Positions 1 through 9,696 of a stretch of 64,000 bases of DNA are shown piece by piece. Source of the stretch: Labilithrix luteola. GTDB lineage: Bacteria > Myxococcota_A > Polyangia > Polyangiales > Polyangiaceae. Where the stretch lies: NCBI RefSeq assembly GCF_001263205.1, contig NZ_CP012333.1, forward strand, positions 8,661,501 through 8,725,500. Direction: 5' to 3'. A program made the position numbers and the translations under genes. Positions within the stretch are counted from its first letter, which is position 1; each line of letters starts with the position of its first letter. The notes beneath the pieces are model-generated. The model ran no database searches. It was not told the DNA's origin and saw only the letters and a list, made by a program, of their open reading frames with translations.

Positions 1-2
1 CG

Positions 3-701
3 CCGGTGTCGGTCGGCCGCCCGGGCGGGACGCGCTCGTGGATCGTGCAGGCCGGGCACTTCGGCCTCACGCTCGGTCGTGCGGACTTCGCGTTCGATCA
101 TCAGACCAACAAGCTTCGCCTCGAGCGCTACCGCATCGTGGACGTCGACGCGTCGCTCCCGATGGCCGAAGACGTGGCGGCGCTGGCGGAGGATCTCGAG
201 AGAGGAGCCGCGCCCACCACGCACACGCCCGTCGGCAAGGCGCGCAAGGAGATCACCGTCGGCTCTCCGATGACCGCGCTCGTGGCGCGCGCCGCCAAGG
301 ACACGTTGAAGACCGACGCGCTCCTTCTCGGTCGCGATCTCTTCTGGACGAACCTGCCGCGCGGACCCATCACGCTCCAGCGCATGTACGAGGCGATGCT
401 CTCGCAGCGTCAGCCGGCAGGCACCGCCGGCTTCTCGTCACTCTGGACCGTGCATCTGTCGGGGCGCGAGCTCGAAGCGCTCCGCCGCCGTGCGCTCGGC
501 AATGCTCGCTACGAGCTCGTTGCACCGAAACGCATCGATCCCAGCGCACGGTACTGCCTCGCGCTCGACAAGCGCGCCGTGACGTACTCGCGTTCGCTGT
601 TCGGCGTCACCCTGCCGGAAGCGACGTTCGGCGGCGAGCTCATCGACGTCCTCGAGCGCTACGCCATCGCGCGCACGGCGCAGGGCGAAGCGCTCGACTG
701 A
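3..701 (+). CDS. 5'-nucleotidase/metallophosphoesterase family protein, C-terminal part (partial)
   Basis: The reading frame is open to the left edge, so the N-terminal metallophosphoesterase domain lies outside the window. The visible ~230 residues resemble the UshA/5'-nucleotidase C-terminal substrate-binding domain: an early 'VQAGHFGLTLGRADFAFD' stretch of the type that closes the catalytic domain, then 'LLLGRDLFWTNLPRGPITLQRMYEAM', matching the segment that forms the nucleotide pocket in this family. Such enzymes hydrolyse nucleotides or other phosphate esters, usually in the periplasm. The GTG at 6 is an internal Val codon rather than the real start. The family is likely; the substrate is unknown. 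Confidence 0.75.
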   Translation, partial: PVSVGRPGGTRSWIVQAGHFGLTLGRADFAFDHQTNKLRLERYRIVDVDASLPMAEDVAALAEDLERGAAPTTHTPVGKARKEITVGSPMTALVARAAKDTLKTDALLLGRDLFWTNLPRGPITLQRMYEAMLSQRQPAGTAGFSSLWTVHLSGRELEALRRRALGNARYELVAPKRIDPSARYCLALDKRAVTYSRSLFGVTLPEATFGGELIDVLERYAIARTAQGEALD

Positions 702-702
702 G

Positions 703-1056
703 TCAGAGCTGCACGCGCGCAGCGACCCAGGCGACGGCGGCTTCGAGATCGTCGGGCTTCACGAACACCGGACCGAACGCCTTCGCGCGGGCCTGGGCCT
801 CAGGCGTGGACGTGCTCGTGAAAAAGGCGATGGGCAGGGAGGGCGCCGAACGACGGAGGTGCTCGGCAACCTCGGCTCCGTCGCCGTCGCCCAGGTCGAA
901 GTCGAGCAGCGCACATGCGATGGCTGTCGTATCGACGGTCTTTGCCGTTCGTGCGCAATCTTGCTCGACGACGACGTGTCCGGCGGCGCGGAGCCTTCGC
1001 GCGAGGGCCGCGCGGACCACGGCGGAATCGTCGGCGATGAGAACGGAGGTGGGCAT
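703..1056 (-). CDS. Single-domain response regulator (receiver domain)
   Basis: A 117-residue stand-alone receiver domain. It opens with MPTSVLIADDSAVVR (the acidic DD pair), carries the likely phospho-accepting Asp in 'CALLDFDLGDGDG', and has the late conserved Lys in 'PVFVKPDD'. There is no output domain, so it probably acts by protein-protein contact or phosphotransfer. I chose the ATG at 1056 because the receiver fold begins there; the 33 codons upstream in frame look non-coding. Its stop lies 1 base beyond the stop of the convergent 5'-nucleotidase gene, so the two are tail to tail. No kinase partner is adjacent. Confidence 0.75.
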   Translation of the reverse strand: MPTSVLIADDSAVVRAALARRLRAAGHVVVEQDCARTAKTVDTTAIACALLDFDLGDGDGAEVAEHLRRSAPSLPIAFFTSTSTPEAQARAKAFGPVFVKPDDLEAAVAWVAARVQL

Positions 1057-1103
1057 GGCGAGCGTCGAGACGAGCGTATCAGCGTCTTCGCCCGAGGGGG
1101 ATC

Positions 1104-1511
1104 TCAGGTCGGCGGACCGCCAAAACGCGGGAGATCGTCGTGGATCTCGTGCCACGGCGCCTTCGAATCCACGAAGATGTGACCCATGGGACGCACCCCG
1201 GGATCGTCATCGAGGGACCCCATGGGGATCACGACGATGCCGCGCGCCTCGTCCACGCGCGGCATGCTCGAACCGCATGCCTTGCAGAACGTGTGCGTGA
1301 AGTACTTCGCGTCCGGGACTTTGTAGCTCGTGAGCAGTTCGGTCCCGCGCGTGAAGCGGAGGCCGTCGATGCCCACCACGAGGTTCGCGGCGGTGGCCGA
1401 GCCACGAGCCTTGCGGCAGCGCACGCAGTGGCAGTGCACGGCGCGAAGCGCTGGACCGGTGATCTCGAACGCTACGTCACCGCAGAGGCAGCTCCCTTGG
1501 ACGGCTTTCAT
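1104..1511 (-). CDS. GFA family (glutathione-dependent formaldehyde-activating enzyme-like) zinc protein
   Basis: A 135-residue protein with the full cysteine pattern of the GFA/Mss4-like fold: CLCGDV near the start, 'VHCHCVRCRKARGS' around residues 26-39 and 'FCKACGSSMPR' around residues 75-85. These Cys residues bind zinc. Members are annotated as S-(hydroxymethyl)glutathione synthase, but most are of unproven activity, so a specific reaction is not claimed. It lies upstream of the response regulator on the same strand with a gap of about 50 bp. Confidence 0.8.
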   Translation of the reverse strand: MKAVQGSCLCGDVAFEITGPALRAVHCHCVRCRKARGSATAANLVVGIDGLRFTRGTELLTSYKVPDAKYFTHTFCKACGSSMPRVDEARGIVVIPMGSLDDDPGVRPMGHIFVDSKAPWHEIHDDLPRFGGPPT

Positions 1512-1711
1512 GAGGTCTCGGAGAATACTCCGAAGGGGTGCACCAAAATGGATCGGCCTGCCCGCCGGCTGCTCGCCGAGCGGGCGATGGATGAGCTGCG
1601 CGACGCGAGCGGCCTACGAAATACCGGTGATCGGCGCTGGCACCGGTCTTGAAACGAGCGTGGGCGACGCGTCTCGGCGTGGGCCGAGCGATGCGCGGAG
1701 GAGCAGGAGAG

Positions 1712-2545
<834 letters not shown>

Positions 2546-2558
2546 TACGTCGTTTCGG

Positions 2559-4106
2559 ATGCGACAAGCGGTGACGACGGACGCTACGATCGAGGCGACC
2601 GTCTCGATGGTGAACCGTCTCTCGCTTCTCGTCGACCTCTCGTCGCTCCTCTCGCGCGAGGTCGACTTCGACACGCTCCTCCGGACCGCGTGCGAGCGCG
2701 TGGCCGATGCGCTCGGCGCGGAGCGCGCGACGATCTGGCTCGTCGACGCCGAGCGCGGCGATCTCGTCACGCGCGTGGCCATGCTTCCGGAGCTTCCGGC
2801 GCTCCGCCTTCCACTCGAGCGAGGCATCGCCGGTTGGGTTGCGCGCACGGGTGAGACGGTGCGCATTGCCGATGCCTCCTCCGACGCTCGTTTCGATTCG
2901 TCCGTGGACCGCGAAACGGGATTCACCACGCGCGCGATTCTGGCGGTGCCAATCCGTGAAGAGTCGCCCGACGAACGGCGCCCGGTGCGCGGAGTCCTCC
3001 AGATCCTCAATCGCAAGGTGGCGGGCGAGTCGTTCTCGGAGGAGGACGAGAAGTACCTGCGCGCCCTCGCGGCGCAGATCGCGCGCGCCCTCTCGCTCAC
3101 CACGCTCCGCGCGGCCGACGAACGTGGCCCGGGGCTCACGCTCCGCGGACCGTTCAATCGCATCGTCGGTCGAAGCGACGAGCTTCGTGCCGTCTACGAG
3201 CGCGTGACCCTCGCGGCGCAGACGGATGCCACCGTTCTCCTCCGCGGCGAAACCGGAACGGGCAAAGGGCTCTTCTCGCGCGCGATCCACGTCAACTCCG
3301 CGCGCCAGGCAGGGCCGTTCGTGACCGTCGACTGCACCACGCTGCCGGCATCGCTCGTCGAGAGCGAGCTCTTCGGCCACGAGCGCGGTGCCTTCACGGG
3401 CGCCGATCGGCGCGTCCCCGGCAAGGTCGAGCTCGCACGAGGGGGAACGCTCTTCCTCGACGAGATCGGCGACCTTCCGCACGACGTGCAGGGCAAGCTC
3501 CTGCGCTTCCTGCAGGAGCGCGTCTTCGAGCGCGTCGGCGGGCGGCAGACGATCGACGCCGACGTTCGCGTCGTTTGCGCGACGCATCAGGATCTCGAGC
3601 GACGCGTCACGGAAGGGCGCTTCCGCGAAGATCTCTACTATCGGATTCGCGTCGTCGAGATCGACGTGCCGCCGCTCCGCGCGCGTGGGCACGACGAGAT
3701 CGATCAGCTCGCCCGCCACTTCGTGGACCTTTACGCGGAGCGTTATGGGCGGCCGAGACCCACGCTCTCCGAGGCGACGCTCGCCGTCCTTCGCGCGCAC
3801 GTCTGGCCGGGCAACGTGCGCGAGCTCGAGCATTGGATCGAGAGCGCGATCGTCCTCGCGCCCGACGGCAACGTCACGCCCGCGCATTTGCCGCGCGTGC
3901 GTCTCGGGCCTGCGCAAGAGAATGCGCAGCGTCCTGCCCTCACGGCTACGCACGAGGGGGGCCGTGGCGTGGCGCTCGGTCTGACGCTGGACGAGGCGAT
4001 TCGTCGCTATATCGAAGCCACCGTCGAAGCGTGCGCAGGCAACAAGGCCGAGGCCGCGCGCCGCCTCGAAATCGGTAGGAACACTCTTGCGCGCCTCCTG
4101 AAATAA
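2559..4106 (+). CDS. Sigma-54 interaction domain transcriptional activator with N-terminal GAF domain
   Basis: 515 residues. Residues ~20-185 form a GAF sensory domain. Residues ~195-430 are the AAA+ sigma-54 activator module with Walker A 'GETGTGKG', the sigma-54 contact loop 'GAFTGA', Walker B 'GGTLFLDEIGD' and an arginine-finger region 'GRFREDLYYRI'. The C-terminus 'NKAEAARRLEIGRNTLARLLK' is a Fis-type helix-turn-helix. It should remodel sigma-54 RNA polymerase at enhancer-linked promoters in response to a ligand or partner sensed by the GAF domain. The ATG at 2559 was chosen because the frame upstream overlaps the hydrolase gene. Many activators of this type are a hallmark of myxobacteria. 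Confidence 0.9.
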   Translation: MRQAVTTDATIEATVSMVNRLSLLVDLSSLLSREVDFDTLLRTACERVADALGAERATIWLVDAERGDLVTRVAMLPELPALRLPLERGIAGWVARTGETVRIADASSDARFDSSVDRETGFTTRAILAVPIREESPDERRPVRGVLQILNRKVAGESFSEEDEKYLRALAAQIARALSLTTLRAADERGPGLTLRGPFNRIVGRSDELRAVYERVTLAAQTDATVLLRGETGTGKGLFSRAIHVNSARQAGPFVTVDCTTLPASLVESELFGHERGAFTGADRRVPGKVELARGGTLFLDEIGDLPHDVQGKLLRFLQERVFERVGGRQTIDADVRVVCATHQDLERRVTEGRFREDLYYRIRVVEIDVPPLRARGHDEIDQLARHFVDLYAERYGRPRPTLSEATLAVLRAHVWPGNVRELEHWIESAIVLAPDGNVTPAHLPRVRLGPAQENAQRPALTATHEGGRGVALGLTLDEAIRRYIEATVEACAGNKAEAARRLEIGRNTLARLLK

Positions 4107-4161
4107 GCTCGATTTGCAGGCCTTGGCCCGCCCACGCTTCAGAGCTAGAGTCCGCGGCCTC

Positions 4162-5154
4162 ATGCAGCCCCAGCAGGAAACGTTCACCCGGGAACAGGTC
4201 CGCGCTCTCTACGATCGGCCGCTCTTGCCGCTCCTCGATGAGGCGCGCCGCGTGCACCTCCAGCACCACCCCGACAACGAAGTGCAGCTCTGCACGCTGC
4301 TCAGCGTGAAGACCGGCGGCTGCGCCGAGGATTGTGGCTACTGCTCGCAGTCGAGCCACCACGAGACCAAGGTCAACGCCGAGAAGATGCTCGACGTCGA
4401 CGAGGTGCTCGCCAGCGCGCGCCGTGCGAAGGAGATCGGCTCGACGCGATTCTGCATGGGCTGGGCGTGGCGCGAGGTGAAGGACGGTCCGGCGTTCGAG
4501 CGCATCCTCACGATGGTCAAGGGCGTGAAGGAGCTCGGCCTCGAGGCTTGCGTGACGGCCGGCATGCTCACCGATACGCAGGCCGCGCGCCTCAAGGAGG
4601 CCGGCCTCGACGCGTACAATCACAACCTCGATACGAGCCGCGAGAACTACCGCTCGATCATCAAGACGCGCACGTACGACGATCGCCTCCGCACGATCGA
4701 CAACGTTCGCAAGGCCGGCATCACCGTGTGCAGCGGCGGCATCATCGGCATCGGCGAGTCGGCGAACGATCGCTGCGAGATGCTCCGCACGCTCGCGAAC
4801 CTCTCGCCCCAGCCGGAGAGCGTTCCCATCAACGCGCTCGTCGCCATCGAAGGCACGCCGCTCGCGAACATGCCGCCGGTCGACCCGCTCGACCTCGTGC
4901 GTATGATCGCCGTCGCGCGCATCCTCATGCCGAAGGCGCGCGTTCGTCTCTCGGCGGGTCGCACCTCGCTCACGCGTGAAGCGCAGATGATGTGCATGTA
5001 CGCCGGTGCGAACTCGATCTTCTACGGCGACACGCTCCTCACCACGCCAAACCCCGAGGAAGCCGACGACCTCGAGCTCATTCGTGCGGCTGGCCTCAAC
5101 GCAATGCCTCCGCAGGTCGAAGGCGCGCCCACGACCCATACCGCCGCCGAGTGA
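4162..5154 (+). CDS. bioB: Biotin synthase
   Basis: 330 residues. It is the radical SAM enzyme that inserts sulfur into dethiobiotin, the last step of biotin synthesis. The radical SAM cysteine motif CAEDCGYC is present near residue 55, preceded by 'QLCTLLSVKTGGC' and followed by 'CSQSSHHETKV'. The conserved 'YNHNLDTSRENY' segment, the 'GGIIGIGE' motif and 'RLSAGR' (Arg ligand of the [2Fe-2S] cluster) are all seen. Length is normal. The ATG at 4162 gives the standard N-terminus. It is monocistronic here and followed by a strong hairpin terminator. Confidence 0.95.
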   Translation: MQPQQETFTREQVRALYDRPLLPLLDEARRVHLQHHPDNEVQLCTLLSVKTGGCAEDCGYCSQSSHHETKVNAEKMLDVDEVLASARRAKEIGSTRFCMGWAWREVKDGPAFERILTMVKGVKELGLEACVTAGMLTDTQAARLKEAGLDAYNHNLDTSRENYRSIIKTRTYDDRLRTIDNVRKAGITVCSGGIIGIGESANDRCEMLRTLANLSPQPESVPINALVAIEGTPLANMPPVDPLDLVRMIAVARILMPKARVRLSAGRTSLTREAQMMCMYAGANSIFYGDTLLTTPNPEEADDLELIRAAGLNAMPPQVEGAPTTHTAAE

Positions 5155-5216
5155 GCCGAACCATGGGGCTCCCGCTCGCGTGGCGGGTTGCCTCGATGAG
5201 GCTCGGCTGATCGAAG

Positions 5217-5249
5217 AGGGCCCGCGCTGGATGCGCCGGGCCCTTTTTT
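5217..5249 (+). terminator. Rho-independent terminator after bioB
   Basis: The 7-bp GC-rich arms GGGCCCG (5218-5224) and CGGGCCC (5237-5243) flank a 12-base loop and are followed directly by six T residues (5244-5249). It lies about 65 bp past the bioB stop codon. Confidence 0.85.
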
Positions 5250-5312
5250 CATGGCGTTCGCGCGCCGCCCGGCCCGTGCTCGCGTGGCACAGCCCATGAA
5301 GTGATCGCTCGC

Positions 5313-5723
5313 ATGAACCGCACGATTCACATGGATGCGCGCAAATTCGGACTCCTCGGCGCCGGCATCGCAGGCGCCGCGTGTCTCTTCGAGCTGATCC
5401 GCTCGCTTGCGTCGCGCGTGACGCCGGGTGGCTGGAGCCCTGGGCTCGCGCGCGTCGCTTCGGTGATCTTCGTGCTGCTCTTCGCCGTGACCGCGCTCGG
5501 TCTCGCGCTTCACCGACGCTTCGGTTGGGGCGTCGGAGTCGTCGCGTTCATCGCCTCACTCGGCTACGGCGGGATGGTCGCTGCGGGCGGCGCCGGGCAT
5601 GGTCACCACCGCTGGGCGGTCATCTACTTCCTCTTCGGCGGCGCCTTGTTCGGCGTCCTCGCGAAGAGCCTTCCGTACTTCCGAGCGGCCGAGCCGCGAG
5701 GGCTCGGGTTCGCGCGAGGTTGA
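5313..5723 (+). CDS. Small four-helix membrane protein, unknown function
   Basis: About 136 residues with four hydrophobic segments (around 10-30, 45-65, 72-92 and 100-120), and a His-rich 'GHGHHRW' loop before the last helix. I do not recognise the family. The start is uncertain: ATG at 5313 is used, with ATG 5331 and GTG 5301 as alternatives. Its last 168 bases overlap, tail to tail and in antisense, the 3' end of the glycosyltransferase gene, so one of the two coding ends may be wrongly extended. Confidence 0.5.
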   Translation: MNRTIHMDARKFGLLGAGIAGAACLFELIRSLASRVTPGGWSPGLARVASVIFVLLFAVTALGLALHRRFGWGVGVVAFIASLGYGGMVAAGGAGHGHHRWAVIYFLFGGALFGVLAKSLPYFRAAEPRGLGFARG

Positions 5724-7205
5724 GGCTCGATTTTCGTAGAGATAGAGCTCGAACACGCGCGCCGTGCGTCCTCCGCGCAGGATGCGTACGCGGCTTTGGC
5801 CGATGCGCACCTGCGCGGGGAGTTGATCGCTGCCGTCGCCGTCGAAGCGGTTGTCGGTGACGAAGAGCACGTGCTCGGCCTTGCGCCACTCGCTGCGCGG
5901 AAACCACGTGTCGAAGTCGTCGGGGATCGGCGTGGCGCAGCCGACGCGCAGCCCGGGGAGGCTTGCGTGGAGCTGTGCGCACACGGTCCAGTGCGGACCG
6001 ACGACGACGACCTCGCGTCCCTCCGGATCGAAGGGCGTGGCGGCCGCGGAGATCTGATCGCGGATGGCGTCGGCGACGGTTGGCCAGCCATAGAGCTCGC
6101 TCGAGATGTCGAGCTTCGGATCGAACGACTCGGGCAGCAGGCGTGAGGCCGAGGGGACGAGCACCCACGCGTGCACGGCCAGCGTGAAGAACGCAGCAAC
6201 GCCTGCGCTCGCGAGGTAGAGGCGCCGCGAGGGATGCCACGAGGCGCGTCGTGCGGCGTGGATCGGAAGGGCGAGAAGCGCGGGCGCCACCCAGTGCGGC
6301 TCGGCCACGCGGCTCCAGACCGTGAGTCCGGCGAGCGGAACGATCGGGATGGCGAAGGCGTAGAAACAGAGGCGCGAGAGAGCGTCACGGTTCCGATCGC
6401 GGAAGAGATCGCGCGCGACCACGAACGCGAGCCAGGCGACGAGCGGGGAGAGATAGACCAGCTGTCCGCCGACGAGCGCGCCGAGATTGCGCAACGTGAG
6501 GCCCGCGTCGTGCTGCGTTTCGACCAACCGATGGTGGAGCATCGGAAAGCCACGCTTGATCTCGTACTGGACGATCGGCGCGAGGATGATGACGCCCGTG
6601 GCAAGACCCGCCCAAGGCCACACCGAGCGGGCGGCGGCGCGCTCTTCGAATTTGGATCTCGCCACCGACACGTACGTCGCGGCGAGCGCGACCACGAGCA
6701 GTGCTCCAGAGACCTTGGCCGCGCAGCCCACGCCGGCGAGCAGGCCCGCAAAAAGAAGTGCAATGGCGGAGCGCGATTCGTTCGCGGGCGCGCGCAGACC
6801 GATGGCGGCGAGAGCCAGGGCGCCGAGCCAGAGCGGAGCCAGGAGGAGATCGGGCGTGAGGGCGAAGAGGCCGATGGCCATCTCGGGCACGAGCGCCACG
6901 AGAAGCGCCGACACCATCGCCGGGCGCTTCTCCGCCCCGAATGCGCGCGCTGCCCCGTACATGATCCACGGCACGAGCGTCGCGACGACGGACGTGACGA
7001 TGTGCACACGGAACGGCGAGGGGATCGTTCCTTCGCCGATGGCGCGTGCGACGATCCCAACGAGCCCGGGGTGATCGAGATAGGCCGGCTGGGGATGGAT
7101 CGCCCAGGTCGCGTAGAGCGCCTCGCTGTCGCCGAACCCCAGGCGCATCGCCGCGAAGAAGCGGACGAGCAAGAGCAGGACGGAGACGACGACGAGCGGC
7201 ATCAT
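5556..7205 (-). CDS. ArnT/PMT-like membrane glycosyltransferase
   Basis: About 549 residues with around ten hydrophobic segments in the first 380 and a soluble C-terminal region. The early 'FGDSEALYATWAIHPQPAYLDHPGLVG' segment, with the acidic residue followed by the 'YLDHPG' loop, is the hallmark of the GT39/ArnT-like family, which transfers sugars from polyprenyl-phosphate donors at the periplasmic face. Placement directly behind lpxB suggests an envelope or lipid A substrate, which is inference. Two adjacent ATGs (7205 and 7202) overlap the lpxB stop, so translation is probably coupled. The last ~55 residues are polar and overlap the convergent membrane protein gene. Confidence 0.75.
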   Translation of the reverse strand: MMPLVVVSVLLLLVRFFAAMRLGFGDSEALYATWAIHPQPAYLDHPGLVGIVARAIGEGTIPSPFRVHIVTSVVATLVPWIMYGAARAFGAEKRPAMVSALLVALVPEMAIGLFALTPDLLLAPLWLGALALAAIGLRAPANESRSAIALLFAGLLAGVGCAAKVSGALLVVALAATYVSVARSKFEERAAARSVWPWAGLATGVIILAPIVQYEIKRGFPMLHHRLVETQHDAGLTLRNLGALVGGQLVYLSPLVAWLAFVVARDLFRDRNRDALSRLCFYAFAIPIVPLAGLTVWSRVAEPHWVAPALLALPIHAARRASWHPSRRLYLASAGVAAFFTLAVHAWVLVPSASRLLPESFDPKLDISSELYGWPTVADAIRDQISAAATPFDPEGREVVVVGPHWTVCAQLHASLPGLRVGCATPIPDDFDTWFPRSEWRKAEHVLFVTDNRFDGDGSDQLPAQVRIGQSRVRILRGGRTARVFELYLYENRASTSREPEPSRLGRSEVRKALREDAEQGAAEEEVDDRPAVVTMPGAARSDHPAVAE

Positions 7206-8458
7206 GCGGGGGCGCTCACCTTGCCTCGAGGAGGGACCTCGATCTCTTGCACCTGATGCGAAGGCGCGAGACCGGTGGCGAGCCATGGCTCGAGCATCTG
7301 CGCGACCTGACGCGATGCCTGATTCTTTCCGCCGAGCGCCCGCGTCACCTCAGCGCAGGATTCGACGAAGCGATCGCGCTCGTCGAGCACGAGGGCCAGC
7401 GTCTCGGCGATGCGCGTCTTGCTGGCATTTCGCTGCAGGAGCTCGGGAAATGCACGACGACCGAGGAGAATGTTCGGCAGTGCCACGTGGTTCGTGGTCA
7501 TGAGCGCGCGAGCGCCGAGCTCCGTGACCAGCCCAACGCGGTAGCAGACAATCGGAACGGCGCCTGCGAGCGCACACTCGAGCGATGCCGTTCCGGATGC
7601 GCAGAGCGCAGCGTCGAACGCGGGCAGCGCGTAGGCCATGCCGGCGCGCGCGTCGACGTGCACCACCTCGGCCTCGTGGCTCGTGGCCACGGCCACGGCC
7701 CACTCGCGGGTCTTGTCGTCGAGGCTCGGCGCGAGGAGCACGCGCGCGTCGACGCTGGCGCGATCGCGCCGCACGACTTCATAGCCCTCGAGCATCGGCT
7801 CGAGCAGGCGCCGCACTTCGTGCGGGCGGCTCCCCGGAAGGATGGCGACGGCCCACGCGAATGGCGTCATCCCCAGAAGCTCCCGCGCCGCCACGCGCGG
7901 CTCGCTCGGCGGCCTCGCGCTCGGCGAGCCGTTCACGCGTGCGATCGGCGTCGCGAGCTTTTCGCGGCTCTCCTCGAGCGCGGGATGCCCGACGTAGTGC
8001 GCATCGACCCCGATTTCGCGCCAGATCGGCTCCTCGAAGGGAAGCATGACCGCCATGCGATCGAGGTAACGGCGGAGGGGAGCGCCACGTCCGCGCCGCC
8101 ACGCCCAAACCTGGGGAGCGCCGTACCAGAGCACTTTGGTGCCTTGCGACCAGAGCGCTTCCGCGAGGTGCGTGTTGAACTCGGTGTAGTTGACGAGCAG
8201 CGCCGCGGCCGGCTTTCGCCAGGCGCAAGCCGCTCGGATGCGGGCGTACGCATAGCCCACGTTGAGGGCACGTGCGGCGACCTCGACGACGCCGAGGGCG
8301 GTGGTCTCGCGCAGATCGCAGAGGAGCTCGGCGCCTTCGCTCGCCATCGCGCCGCCGCCCATGCCGAACGCGCGGACCCCCGGGAGGTGGGAGAGAACCG
8401 CGGCGGCGGCACGATCGCCCGAGGCTTCCCCCGCGACGACGAGGAGCTCGTTGCTCAA
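7202..8458 (-). CDS. lpxB: Lipid-A-disaccharide synthase
   Basis: 418 residues. LpxB condenses UDP-2,3-diacylglucosamine with lipid X to give the lipid A disaccharide at the inner membrane. Diagnostic features are the N-terminal 'VVAGEASGDRAAAAV', 'FGMGGGAMASEGAEL', 'YGAPQVWAWRRGR', 'LPFEEPIWREIGVDAHYVGHPAL', 'ILPGSRPHEVRRLLEPML' and 'ASGTASLECALAGAVPIVCYR'. The start codon is TTG at 8458, overlapping the rnd stop as TTGA. It forms an rnd-lpxB-glycosyltransferase operon with end overlaps throughout. Its presence supports a lipopolysaccharide-containing outer membrane. Confidence 0.93.
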   Translation of the reverse strand: MSNELLVVAGEASGDRAAAAVLSHLPGVRAFGMGGGAMASEGAELLCDLRETTALGVVEVAARALNVGYAYARIRAACAWRKPAAALLVNYTEFNTHLAEALWSQGTKVLWYGAPQVWAWRRGRGAPLRRYLDRMAVMLPFEEPIWREIGVDAHYVGHPALEESREKLATPIARVNGSPSARPPSEPRVAARELLGMTPFAWAVAILPGSRPHEVRRLLEPMLEGYEVVRRDRASVDARVLLAPSLDDKTREWAVAVATSHEAEVVHVDARAGMAYALPAFDAALCASGTASLECALAGAVPIVCYRVGLVTELGARALMTTNHVALPNILLGRRAFPELLQRNASKTRIAETLALVLDERDRFVESCAEVTRALGGKNQASRQVAQMLEPWLATGLAPSHQVQEIEVPPRGKVSAPA

Positions 8459-9657
8459 GGGCTGGCCTCGTCGGGGGCGTTCAGCGCGGCGAGAATGGCG
8501 GCGCCGTCGCGTTCGACGCGGAAGCGTCCGATGCCGGCAATCGTGTAGAGGTCGTCAACCGACGGCTCGTCGAGATCGGCGATGTCTTGCAGGCAGTGCC
8601 CAGGCAACACGACCTGTTCGTCGATGCCTCGCTGCTTCGCTTCGATCTTGCGCCATCGCGTGAGGCGCTGCTCGCGGGCGCGACGCGCTTTGGCGATCGC
8701 CGAGGGCAGGCGAGGCCTCTGGAGCATCGCGCGGTCTTCCTCGGGGATGCCTGCGTCGGCGATGCCGGAGGCAACGGCACGGAGGACGTCTCGCGCGATC
8801 GAACGCGCACGATGCCCCGCCGTGGCTCCGCGGATGCGCGCGAGGTCGTCCATGGTCTTGGGCCTCCGCTGCGCGATGGCGAAGAGAATGTCCGGACCGA
8901 GAACCTTGTACGGCGGAACGTCGAGCTCTTTCGCGCGCGCTTCGCGCAGATCGGCGAGACGCTTGAGGATCGGGAGATCGCCCTGCGCGGCCCGATCGAT
9001 GCCCTTCAAGCGGATGTACGGAGGCCGAATGTCTTCGGTCTTCGCGGCGTCGATGGCCTGGCTGAGGCGATACCGCGTCTCCTCGTCGATGGCGTCCCCG
9101 ATGTTGCGCTCGTTCACCTCGGCCCAGAGCTTGTCGGCCAGGCTCTGCAGGTGCTGCACGTCGCCCGACAGGTACGCGAGAGCGTGGGCATCGAGAGGCC
9201 GCTTGCCCCAGTCGTGCTGCTGGAGGGCCTTGTCGATCGAGATCCCGAGCTCGCTCGAGAGCAGGCTGGCGAGCCCCGTGGCGGTGCGACCGAGCATGCG
9301 CGCGGCGACGGACGTGTCGCGCACGTTGGCGAGGTGGACGCCGTTCTCGGCGAGGATGCGCGCGTCGAACGCGACGTCGTGGACGATCTTCACGGTGCGA
9401 TCGGAACCGAGCAGATCGGCGAGCGGCGCGAGGGGCGTGGCCATGGCGTCGACGATGACGATCTCGTCGGCGGACGACAGTTGCACGAGGCACGCCGTAG
9501 CGCGGTAGGCGAAGAGCCCGTTCGACTCGAGATCGAACGCAACGGTTGGCGCCTGCCCGAGGCGTTTTGCGGCCGCTACGAGCTCAGGCTCGGTCGTGAC
9601 GAGCGAGACGGGGTGCGTGCTGGGGTCAGTCTTCGATGTGGGCACCGCGTCAGGCAT
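8455..9657 (-). CDS. rnd: Ribonuclease D (3'-5' exoribonuclease with HRDC domains)
   Basis: 400 residues. The DEDD-type exonuclease domain occupies about residues 20-200: Exo I 'FDLESNG' (DxE), Exo II around 'KIVHDVAFDARIL' and Exo III 'YLSGDVQHL'. HRDC domains follow at ~210-290 and at the C-terminus. RNase D trims tRNA 3' ends. It is the first gene of the rnd-lpxB-glycosyltransferase operon. Confidence 0.9.
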   Translation of the reverse strand: MPDAVPTSKTDPSTHPVSLVTTEPELVAAAKRLGQAPTVAFDLESNGLFAYRATACLVQLSSADEIVIVDAMATPLAPLADLLGSDRTVKIVHDVAFDARILAENGVHLANVRDTSVAARMLGRTATGLASLLSSELGISIDKALQQHDWGKRPLDAHALAYLSGDVQHLQSLADKLWAEVNERNIGDAIDEETRYRLSQAIDAAKTEDIRPPYIRLKGIDRAAQGDLPILKRLADLREARAKELDVPPYKVLGPDILFAIAQRRPKTMDDLARIRGATAGHRARSIARDVLRAVASGIADAGIPEEDRAMLQRPRLPSAIAKARRAREQRLTRWRKIEAKQRGIDEQVVLPGHCLQDIADLDEPSVDDLYTIAGIGRFRVERDGAAILAALNAPDEASP

Positions 9658-9696
9658 TTCGAGGCCGTTCGTCCTACCACACGCGGCGCACGGGCC

